A stretch of DNA of 7,300 nucleotides from Deltaproteobacteria bacterium (GTDB lineage: Bacteria > Lernaellota > Lernaellaia > JACKCT01). A program made the position numbers and the translations under genes. Below the pieces are notes generated by a model. The model searched no databases, was not told the origin of the DNA, and saw only the letters and a list, made by a program, of their open reading frames with translations. Below are positions 1-5,018 of the stretch, piece after piece. How positions within the stretch are numbered: position 1 is the stretch's first letter; each line of letters opens with the position of its first letter. The stretch spans positions 1-7,300 of the forward strand of contig JACKCT010000045.1 of NCBI GenBank assembly GCA_020633895.1. Reading direction: 5' to 3'.

Positions 1-48
1 GACGACACCTTCGGCGGCGATGACGACGACGGGGACGACGACACCGAC
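1..48 (+). repeat. Asp-rich stalk-coding GAC/GAT tract (truncated by window edge)
   Basis: Runs of GAC/GAT codons broken by Gly, Thr and Phe encode the acidic linker of the first, partial gene. It is the first of four such tracts in the window and continues upstream of base 1. Confidence 0.7.
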
Positions 49-414
49 TTTTGCGAGAACAACGGCCCGCCGTTCGCCGGTTTTGCGTTGTACGCGGACG
101 GCGCGGCGCTGCCCGAGGAAGCGCCCGCGGTGGACCCGTCGGGTGACGTCGAGGTACGCATGACGTACAACGACGTGAACTGCAACCTGGGCGGCGGGCG
201 CGTGTTGCTCAAGGACGCCGACGGCGCGGTCACGCCCCTGGCGACGTTGCCGATTGCCCTGGACTGCTCCAGCGACAAGGCCGGCGAGCCCTACGCCTTC
301 ACCGTCACCGGCGCCGATCTGGACTGCGACCACAGCGTCGCCCTCCTCGCCGAGGACGACTGCGGCGCGAAGGCCGACGAGCGGCCGTTTTCCTGCGTGT
401 ACCTGGTGCGCTGA
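1..414 (+). CDS. 3' end of an Asp-stalk exported protein with a six-Cys C-terminal domain (partial)
   Basis: The reading frame is open from the first base to a TGA stop, giving the last 137 residues of a protein whose start lies outside the window. Residues 1-16 are an Asp/Gly/Thr stretch of the same kind as the stalks of the next three genes, so the missing part is probably a lipoprotein signal peptide followed by this stalk. The rest (about 17-137) is a compact domain rich in Val, Leu, Thr and Gly with six cysteines (C18, C61, C89, C109, C121, C132), enough for three disulfides, which suits an oxidising periplasmic or surface location. It ends only five residues after the last Cys. I recognise no family or catalytic motif. 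An internal TTG at 88 is not needed as a start because the frame is open upstream. No convincing terminator follows. Function unknown; that it is coding and exported is fairly certain. Confidence 0.8.
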   Translation, partial: DDTFGGDDDDGDDDTDFCENNGPPFAGFALYADGAALPEEAPAVDPSGDVEVRMTYNDVNCNLGGGRVLLKDADGAVTPLATLPIALDCSSDKAGEPYAFTVTGADLDCDHSVALLAEDDCGAKADERPFSCVYLVR

Positions 415-477
415 ATCTTTCCGCCTCGCGGCCGATGAATTTCAGTCAGAAAATCCGGCTTTCCCAGCGTCGTCCAA

Positions 478-508
478 TTGCGCGCATGCGGACGTTCTGT
501 GCTAGCAT
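478..508 (+). promoter_or_regulatory. possible sigma70-like promoter (extended -10) for the first repeat lipoprotein
   Basis: A TAGCAT hexamer at 503-508 is preceded by TG at 500-501, giving an extended -10 (TGnTAGCAT). A TTGCGC at 478-483 could serve as -35, but the spacer is 19 nt, which is long. It lies in the 172-bp gap between the first two genes and would give a leader of about 70 nt. Suggestive only. Confidence 0.3.
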
Positions 509-574
509 ACCGCTTCATTTGTCGTGACACGAAATACCTTGGGGATCGACCTTGGGCGAGCGGCCTTAGGGAAA

Positions 575-580
575 AGGGAG
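575..580 (+). promoter_or_regulatory. ribosome binding site that decides the start at 587
   Basis: AGGGAG ends 6 nt before the ATG at 587. The same frame is open to an ATG at 524, but starting there would put 21 extra residues, including charged ones, before the signal peptide. Starting at 587 gives a normal signal sequence. Confidence 0.7.
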
Positions 581-586
581 CTGGAA

Positions 587-1744
587 ATGCCGACGATGCG
601 ATCGAGAGGGACAGCGCGTTATTGGATTTGGGCCTGCGTTTTGATGGGATTGTGCGTCGGGTGGGGGTTGGCCTGCCAGGCGGGGGGCGACCCGGTGGAC
701 GCGCCCGACGACGACGATGACGACGAAGTGACCGACGACGATACCACCGATGACGATGTCGACGACGACGTGGTGGACGACGATACCACCGACGACGACA
801 CCACCGACGATGACGACGACGAAGAGATGTGCGAGGTGGAGCACTACGATCTGGACGAAAAATGCGACGGCGAGATCGAGCAGTGCGTCGACTATGGCTT
901 CACCGAGGACGGCCAACCGACCAGCACCTCCGATGACACCGACTGCGACGGTACCCCGGATGTGTGCCAAGCCAATACCTACGACGGCGACGGCAACCTG
1001 ATCCTTACCGGTTCGGACGCCAACTGCGACGGCACGCCGGACACCGACTGCACCGTCTACGCCGATTACGCCAAGGCCGCCGGTGACGGGGCGGGCACCG
1101 TCGGAGCCGACAGCGACTGCAACAGCGTGCCCGAAACCAGTTGCCAAAAGATCACCTATGACGAAGACGGCAATCCCCTGACCGTCGAATTCGATAACGA
1201 CTGCAACGGCGAGGCCGACGCGTGCGCCGTTTACACCTACGAGGACGGCGTCTTCAAGTCGTACAAGGAAGACTCCAAGTGCAACGACACGGACGACTAT
1301 TGCTACGAAGACGTCTACCAGCCCTTCGGCGACGGCCAGTATCAGCAGCGCCGGTTTGACACGGATTGCGACGGTGAGGCCGACAACTGCCAGTTCTGGA
1401 TTTACAACGAGGACGGCCATCTGCTGCGCACCGGCGTGGACGCCAACTGTAAGAAAAACGGCACTTCGGACTGCGTCAATCAGGTGTGGACCGGCGACGG
1501 CATCACCGGCAGCAACGTGGATTCGGACTGTGACGGCAAGGCGGATACGGACTGCGTCACGGCGACGGTCAACGACGACGGTGTGCAACTGACCATCGAG
1601 AACGACACCGACTGCGACGGCGAGACCGACGTATGCACGAAGAATCTGCTGGATGCCGACGGTCGCATCGACCAGACGGTCACGGACGAAGGGTGCGACG
1701 AAGATCCGGAAGTGTGCCAGTTCTACGACCACCTCTGCTTTTAG
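587..1744 (+). CDS. Asp-stalk lipoprotein with ~27-aa two-cysteine repeats (copy A)
   Basis: A 385-residue exported protein of unknown function. Residues 1-29 form a signal peptide (basic start, then a hydrophobic Trp/Leu/Val-rich core) ending in GLAC, with C30 as the probable lipidated Cys. The -3 residue is Gly rather than Leu, so the lipobox is atypical. Residues 41-80 are an Asp-rich stalk with DDDTT units. Residues 82-385 are one 18-residue half unit, ten full units of 26-31 residues and a 9-residue cap. Each full unit follows C-x4-Y-x2-DG-x7-DxDCDGxxD-x. The first half resembles the YDxxGN core of RHS/YD repeats. The second half resembles the Ca2+-binding DxDxDG loop of thrombospondin type-3 repeats or the CDG-type MopE metal-binding motif, but with Cys inside the loop. 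No enzymatic motif is visible. The start at 587 is chosen from the RBS and signal peptide. It is followed by a strong terminator and is paralogous to the gene at 3740. A structural, Ca2+-binding or adhesive surface role is inference. Confidence 0.9.
   Translation: MPTMRSRGTARYWIWACVLMGLCVGWGLACQAGGDPVDAPDDDDDDEVTDDDTTDDDVDDDVVDDDTTDDDTTDDDDDEEMCEVEHYDLDEKCDGEIEQCVDYGFTEDGQPTSTSDDTDCDGTPDVCQANTYDGDGNLILTGSDANCDGTPDTDCTVYADYAKAAGDGAGTVGADSDCNSVPETSCQKITYDEDGNPLTVEFDNDCNGEADACAVYTYEDGVFKSYKEDSKCNDTDDYCYEDVYQPFGDGQYQQRRFDTDCDGEADNCQFWIYNEDGHLLRTGVDANCKKNGTSDCVNQVWTGDGITGSNVDSDCDGKADTDCVTATVNDDGVQLTIENDTDCDGETDVCTKNLLDADGRIDQTVTDEGCDEDPEVCQFYDHLCF
707..826 (+). repeat. Asp-rich stalk-coding GAC/GAT tract in copy A
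   Basis: It encodes residues 41-80, largely DDD triplets separated by TT, VV or EVT. GAC and GAT alternate, so the DNA is a degenerate rather than perfect trinucleotide array. On the protein it is a flexible, highly anionic linker between lipid anchor and folded domain. Confidence 0.9.
830..1741 (+). repeat. tandem two-Cys repeat array, copy A (half unit + 10 units + cap)
   Basis: Unit boundaries, taken at the first Cys of each unit, start at 830 (half unit), 884, 965, 1049, 1142, 1223, 1301, 1388, 1472, 1553, 1634 and 1715 (cap). Full-unit lengths in residues are 27, 28, 31, 27, 26, 29, 28, 27, 27, 27. The second Cys of each unit and the first of the next are always 6 or 7 residues apart, in the order 6-6-7-7-6-6-6-7-7-6-6, with a final x6 pair in the cap. 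Most loops read DxDC[D/N]GxxD. The unit at 1388 has lost the acidic loop residues (CKKNG), and those at 1049 and 1223 are also degenerate. Confidence 0.9.
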
Positions 1745-1777
1745 GCGGGGCGGGACATTTTTGGGTGACAACATCAG

Positions 1778-1806
1778 CCCGGCGAGCGATCGCCGGGTTT
1801 GTTCTT
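1778..1806 (+). terminator. intrinsic terminator after copy A
   Basis: A perfect 8-bp stem CCCGGCGA/TCGCCGGG (1778-1785 with 1790-1797) closes a GCGA tetraloop of the stable GNRA type and is followed by TTTGTTCTT. It lies 34 bp after the stop at 1744 and separates copy A from the glycosidase gene. Confidence 0.85.
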
Positions 1807-1873
1807 GAAGCGGCGGCGATGTCGGGGCGAGACGCGCCGGGACGCGGCCGTCATCATCGCGATTTTCCATTTC

Positions 1874-1879
1874 GGGGGA
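1874..1879 (+). promoter_or_regulatory. ribosome binding site of the GH13 lipoprotein
   Basis: GGGGGA ends 7 nt before the ATG at 1887, favouring that codon over the in-frame ATG at 1896. I see no clear -35/-10 pair between the upstream terminator and this site. Confidence 0.55.
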
Positions 1880-1886
1880 CGAAGCC

Positions 1887-3641
1887 ATGGGCGCTATGCG
1901 TGGGATTTGGGTCTTGTTGTTGCTGGGGGCGGCGCTGTCATTGGCGGCGGGGCCGTCGGGATGCGGCGACGACGATGACGACGACAACGATACCGCGTCG
2001 GATGACGACACCGCCGACGATGACACGGCCGATGACGACACCTCGGACGACGACACGGGTGACGACGATACGGCGGATGACGATGACGACGACGATCCGG
2101 ACTGGTATCGCCGCGCGGTGTTCATGGAGATCTTCCCGCGCAGCTACTACGACTCGGACGGGGACGGCATCGGCGATCTTTCCGGTCTGACGCAGAAGCT
2201 CGACTACGTGGCGGACCTGGGCGTGAAAGGCATCTGGATCACGCCGTTTTACCCGACGCCGTTCTTCGACTCGGGCTACGACGTGGCCGACTACGTGGGG
2301 GTCAATCCGGAGTACGGCGACCTTGCCGACGTGGACGCGCTGCTGGCCCGAGCCCACGAGCTGGGCCTGAAGGTCCTCATCGACGGCGTCTTCAACCACA
2401 CCTCCCAGGCCCACGCGTGGTTCCAGGCGGCCCGCTCCTCGCCGACCGATCCCCATCGCGATTGGTACATCTGGACCGACGACGCCGAGAACCCGCCCTT
2501 CGAATGCGCCAACATCGGCGAGGCCGGCGGCGGCGACGACCGTTGGAACTACGACGAGGTCGCCGGGCAGTATTACTACAACCAGTTCCGCGAGGAGATG
2601 CCCGATCTGAACATCCAAAACGAGGATGTCCAGGAGGCGATCAAGGGCGTGCTGCGCTTCTGGCTGGATCGGGGCGTGGACGGCTTTCGGCTGGACGTGG
2701 CCCATCTCTACGTTCAGGACGAGAACTACTGCGCCCATCACCCCGAGACGCACGCCTTCCTGCAAGAGATGCGCGACGTGCTCGACGAGTACGACGACCG
2801 GGCCATGGTCGGCGAGATCCTGGGCAGTACGGAGGAAGTCGCCGGATACTTCGGCCCTAGCGACAACGAGTTGCACATGGCGTTTCACTTCAACGCCGCC
2901 TACGGCCTCTACGCCGCGTTGTACACGGGCAACGCCAAGACGATCGTCAGCGTGATCGACGGCATGGCCGCCGCCGACAAGGCGGGCGGTTCCCCGGCGA
3001 TCATCACGGGCAATCACGACTTCTTTCGCGAGGCGGGGCTGCTGTTCGGCGACGAATCGCGCATGCGCCTGGCGGCGGCGGCGTTGTTGACGATGCCGGG
3101 CACGCCGTTTCTCTACTACGGCCAGGAAATCGGCATGGCCAACGGCGAAGACGTGGTCGTCGACAGCCGCGACGCCGCCCGCACGCCCATGCAGTGGGAC
3201 AACACCCCCGGCGCCGGATTCACCGACGGCGAGCCGTGGATCGATTTGGCGCCCAACTGGGCCACCAACAACGTCGCCGCGATGGACGGCGACCCGTCGA
3301 GCCTGCTGGCCCATTACAAGCATCTCATCGAGATCCGCGAGGGATCGCCGCTGGCCGGGGGCGACTATCGCCCGGTCGCCACGGAGAATAAATCGCTCTA
3401 CGCCTTCTTCCGAACGAACGAGGCGGGGGCGTATCTGGTGGTCCTCAACTTCAATAAGGACGGGCAGTCCGAATCCCTCGATCTGAATTCCTCGCCGTGG
3501 GCCGATAAAGCCGGCGAGGTGGCGGAGCTATATTCGGGGCTGGCGGCGACGGAACTGACGACGGAGAATCGCGACGCCTATCCGGTCGATGTTCCCGCGC
3601 GGGGCGTGGCGATCTTGACGCTTTCGCCGCTCGGGGATTAA
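1887..3641 (+). CDS. exported GH13 alpha-glucosidase / oligo-1,6-glucosidase-like enzyme on an Asp stalk
   Basis: This 584-residue protein should hydrolyse alpha-glucosidic bonds in alpha-glucans or malto/isomalto-oligosaccharides. Residues 1-25 are a signal peptide; C26 in PSGC is a plausible lipidation site, though Pro at -3 is unusual. Residues 28-72 are a poly-Asp stalk of DDDT[A/S/G] pentads. The (beta/alpha)8 domain starts near W73 with a Ca2+ loop at D89-D97 (DSDGDGIGD). GH13 motifs follow: DGVFNH (166-171), MPDLN (238-242), GFRLD with nucleophile D270, acid/base E310 in VGEI, and NHD ending at D378. A PMQWDNTPGAGF segment and a C-terminal beta-sandwich match the oligo-1,6-glucosidase/alpha-glucosidase branch. 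The catalytic set is complete. V271 right after the nucleophile is the residue linked to alpha-1,6 activity in the yeast isomaltase/maltase comparison, whereas MPDLN rather than QPDLN is typical of neopullulanase-like members, so specificity is uncertain. Trehalose synthase or alpha-amylase activity cannot be excluded. It lies between two paralogous repeat lipoproteins and may be co-transcribed with the downstream one. Confidence 0.95.
   Translation: MGAMRGIWVLLLLGAALSLAAGPSGCGDDDDDDNDTASDDDTADDDTADDDTSDDDTGDDDTADDDDDDDPDWYRRAVFMEIFPRSYYDSDGDGIGDLSGLTQKLDYVADLGVKGIWITPFYPTPFFDSGYDVADYVGVNPEYGDLADVDALLARAHELGLKVLIDGVFNHTSQAHAWFQAARSSPTDPHRDWYIWTDDAENPPFECANIGEAGGGDDRWNYDEVAGQYYYNQFREEMPDLNIQNEDVQEAIKGVLRFWLDRGVDGFRLDVAHLYVQDENYCAHHPETHAFLQEMRDVLDEYDDRAMVGEILGSTEEVAGYFGPSDNELHMAFHFNAAYGLYAALYTGNAKTIVSVIDGMAAADKAGGSPAIITGNHDFFREAGLLFGDESRMRLAAAALLTMPGTPFLYYGQEIGMANGEDVVVDSRDAARTPMQWDNTPGAGFTDGEPWIDLAPNWATNNVAAMDGDPSSLLAHYKHLIEIREGSPLAGGDYRPVATENKSLYAFFRTNEAGAYLVVLNFNKDGQSESLDLNSSPWADKAGEVAELYSGLAATELTTENRDAYPVDVPARGVAILTLSPLGD
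1968..2102 (+). repeat. Asp-rich stalk-coding GAC/GAT tract in the GH13 gene
   Basis: It encodes residues 28-72: a D6 run, then successive DDDT[A/S/G] pentads, then a D7 run before the catalytic domain. It is the most regular of the four stalks. GH13 enzymes of this branch normally begin directly at the catalytic domain, so the stalk is an added module. Confidence 0.9.
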
Positions 3642-3726
3642 TTCGTCACCGAAATGGCGATTGGTGAATGCGCCGCGTCGCGATGGGCGGTCGCGGCATT
3701 TGAATTGTGACGAAATTTGCGGAATC

Positions 3727-3733
3727 AAAGGAG
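3727..3733 (+). promoter_or_regulatory. ribosome binding site that decides the start at 3740
   Basis: AAAGGAG with a 6-nt spacer precedes the ATG at 3740. The frame is open to an ATG at 3707, but that start has no comparable site and would place charged residues before the signal peptide. Confidence 0.8.
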
Positions 3734-3739
3734 TGCGTT

Positions 3740-4852
3740 ATGCGTGCGTCGGAATGGAAGTTGATGATTTTGATTTTGGCGTTCGCGATCGGATCCGCGG
3801 CGTTTGCCTGTTCGGGCGGCGGCGGAGGCGACGACGATGATGACGACGACGATGCCGTCTCGGATGACGATGACGACGACAGCGACGATGATGATGACGA
3901 CACGACGGACGATGACACGGGCGACGACGACGTCGAGTGCCGCATCACGTCCTTGGCGACGGACACGGGCTGCGACGGCAGCGACGATTCGTGCCAGTCT
4001 CTTGAATACGACGAGGACGGCAATGTCGTTGTGCGGCGCTACGACCAGCTCTGCGACGACGTGGACGTCAACTGCGATCGGTTCGAATACAACGCCGACG
4101 GCGAAGAAGTGGTTTCGGGCAACGACAAAGGCTGCGACGGCGACCTGGACACGCAGTGCTATTACAGCGAGTACGACGAGAACGGCGACCGGATCAAACA
4201 GATCAACGACGAAGACTGCAACGAAGCGACGGAAAACGATTGCAACACCTGGACCCGCGACGCGGACGGCAACGTGATCGCCACCGCCTACGACACGGGC
4301 TGCGACGGCAAGCCGGAAACCTGTGACAAGACGACGTACGACAAGGACGGCTACGTCAAGACGATTGAGAACGACAACGACTGCGACGGCAAGCCGGATT
4401 ACTGCGTCGAATATAAAACGACGATTTTGTCCGACGGCTACGAGCAGGTCGCGACGTCCGACGAAGACTGCGACGAGATCGAAAAGCGATGCAGCTACCG
4501 CAAATACGACGCCCTGGGCCGGACCGTTCAGAGCTATCAAGATCAAGACTGCAACGGCGAGCCGGACGGCTACTGCGAGATGTTCGTGTACAACGGGGAC
4601 AAGCCGCAGATTTCCTCGCGTCAAACGGATACGGATTGCGACGGCACACCGGATATGCAGTGCGTCGAGTTTACGTTCAACGAGGCGGGCTTCGTCGTCG
4701 CCAACAAGATTGACGACGACTGCGACGGCGTGCCCGAATCCTGCTTTACCTCCACCGTGGACGACAACGGCCTGCCGCTGGAAGTCGAATACGATCGGGA
4801 CTGCGACGGCGAGGTCGACGACTGCGTGACGAACGAGTTCGAGTGCGTTTAG
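3740..4852 (+). CDS. Asp-stalk lipoprotein with ~27-aa two-cysteine repeats (copy B)
   Basis: A 370-residue paralogue of the gene at 587, function unknown. Residues 1-23 are a signal peptide with a long hydrophobic core ending AAFAC; C24 is the likely lipidated Cys. A Gly run (26-30) leads into an Asp stalk (31-64) with D8, D6 and D6 blocks. Residues 67-370 are the repeat domain, 304 residues, exactly as long as in copy A: an 18-residue half unit, ten units of 27-29 residues and a 9-residue cap ending in Cys-Val. Most units have a Y-[D/N]-x-[D/N]-G turn and a DxDCDGxxD loop. Cysteines total 24 in the domain, an even number, and sit at spacings allowing a disulfide across each loop. No catalytic motif is seen. 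It begins 98 bp after the glycosidase stop with no clear terminator between, so the two may share a transcript. A strong terminator follows. RHS-like, TSP3-like or MopE-like relationship is inferred from motif resemblance only. Confidence 0.92.
   Translation: MRASEWKLMILILAFAIGSAAFACSGGGGGDDDDDDDDAVSDDDDDDSDDDDDDTTDDDTGDDDVECRITSLATDTGCDGSDDSCQSLEYDEDGNVVVRRYDQLCDDVDVNCDRFEYNADGEEVVSGNDKGCDGDLDTQCYYSEYDENGDRIKQINDEDCNEATENDCNTWTRDADGNVIATAYDTGCDGKPETCDKTTYDKDGYVKTIENDNDCDGKPDYCVEYKTTILSDGYEQVATSDEDCDEIEKRCSYRKYDALGRTVQSYQDQDCNGEPDGYCEMFVYNGDKPQISSRQTDTDCDGTPDMQCVEFTFNEAGFVVANKIDDDCDGVPESCFTSTVDDNGLPLEVEYDRDCDGEVDDCVTNEFECV
3830..3931 (+). repeat. Asp-rich stalk-coding GAC/GAT tract in copy B
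   Basis: It encodes residues 31-64, nearly all Asp, interrupted by AVS, S, TT and TG. It is less regular than the GH13 stalk and is preceded by five Gly. Confidence 0.9.
3938..4849 (+). repeat. tandem two-Cys repeat array, copy B (half unit + 10 units + cap)
   Basis: Units start at 3938 (half unit), 3992, 4073, 4157, 4241, 4322, 4403, 4490, 4574, 4661, 4742 and 4823 (cap). Full-unit lengths in residues are 27, 28, 28, 27, 27, 29, 28, 29, 27, 27. Inter-unit Cys spacings run 6-6-7-7-6-6-6-7-7-6-6, the same order as copy A, and the seventh unit carries the same 2-residue lengthening before its loop (29 residues in both). The loops at 4157 and 4403 are the least canonical. Confidence 0.9.
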
Positions 4853-4883
4853 AACAATCGACGAGTCGATGACACTCAAAGAG

Positions 4884-4908
4884 CCGAGGCCGCGCGCCTC
4901 GGTTTTTT
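4884..4908 (+). terminator. intrinsic terminator after copy B
   Basis: A perfect 7-bp GC-rich stem CCGAGGC/GCCTCGG (4884-4890 with 4896-4902) with a 5-nt loop is followed directly by six T (4903-4908). It lies about 31 bp after the stop at 4852 and isolates the repeat lipoprotein from the flippase gene. Confidence 0.92.
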
Positions 4909-4960
4909 GTGGCGTTCTACGCGCGCCTTATCGGTGACGTGATCTCAAAACGCTCCTCGA

Positions 4961-4990
4961 TTGACGCCCACCCCTCGGCGGGGGTGTAAT
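4961..4990 (+). promoter_or_regulatory. sigma70-like promoter for the flippase-glycosyltransferase gene
   Basis: TTGACG (4961-4966, 5/6 to consensus) and TGTAAT (4985-4990, 5/6) are separated by 18 nt. Transcription would start near 4997, leaving a leader of about 22 nt before the ATG at 5019. This argues against the in-frame ATG at 4989, which overlaps the -10. The spacer holds an inverted repeat, CACCCC-tcggcg-GGGGTG (4969-4986), that reaches into the -10 and could be an operator. Confidence 0.6.
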
Positions 4991-5008
4991 GAGGGCCGTT
5001 CGATTTTC

Positions 5009-5014
5009 GAGGGG
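5009..5014 (+). promoter_or_regulatory. ribosome binding site supporting the start at 5019
   Basis: GAGGGG lies 4 nt before the ATG at 5019. The spacing is short, but together with the promoter position this is the better of the two in-frame ATG codons. Confidence 0.5.
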
Positions 5015-5018
5015 AGCG

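Noticed and set aside
430-465. Imperfect inverted repeat after the first gene as a terminator
   Set aside because: GCCGAT and ATCCGGC pair imperfectly over a long loop and lack a T-run.
830-1741. Recurring short DNA word gactgcgacggc, which could suggest a CRISPR-like or intergenic repeat
   Set aside because: The recurrence is coding (the D-C-D-G residues of each unit), stays in frame, has no unique spacers of constant length and is degenerate at third positions.
566-2125. Long minus-strand open frame (519 codons) across copy A and the start of the GH13 gene
   Set aside because: The complement of GAC/GAT tracts reads as Ser, Val or Ile codons in every frame and rarely gives stops. The predicted product is low-complexity Ser/Val and lies antisense to genes with signal peptides and RBSs.
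1938-3323. Long minus-strand open frame opposite the GH13 gene
   Set aside because: It is antisense to a gene with a full catalytic motif set. The product is Val/Arg/His-rich without recognisable motifs, as expected from a GC-rich complement.
3672-3697. Inverted repeat GCCGCG/CGCGGC between the GH13 gene and copy B, as a terminator
   Set aside because: The 6-bp stem has a 14-nt loop and is followed by CATTTGAATT rather than a T-run, so it is not a convincing intrinsic terminator.
3725-4879. Long minus-strand open frame opposite copy B
   Set aside because: It mirrors the repeat array (Val/Ala/Ile repeats from GAC and GCG codons read backwards). There is no RBS or signal of its own.
4989-4991. 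ATG at 4989 as start of the flippase gene
   Set aside because: It overlaps the proposed -10 hexamer, and the preceding G-run is tied up in the CACCCC/GGGGTG inverted repeat. The ATG at 5019 has a better site.
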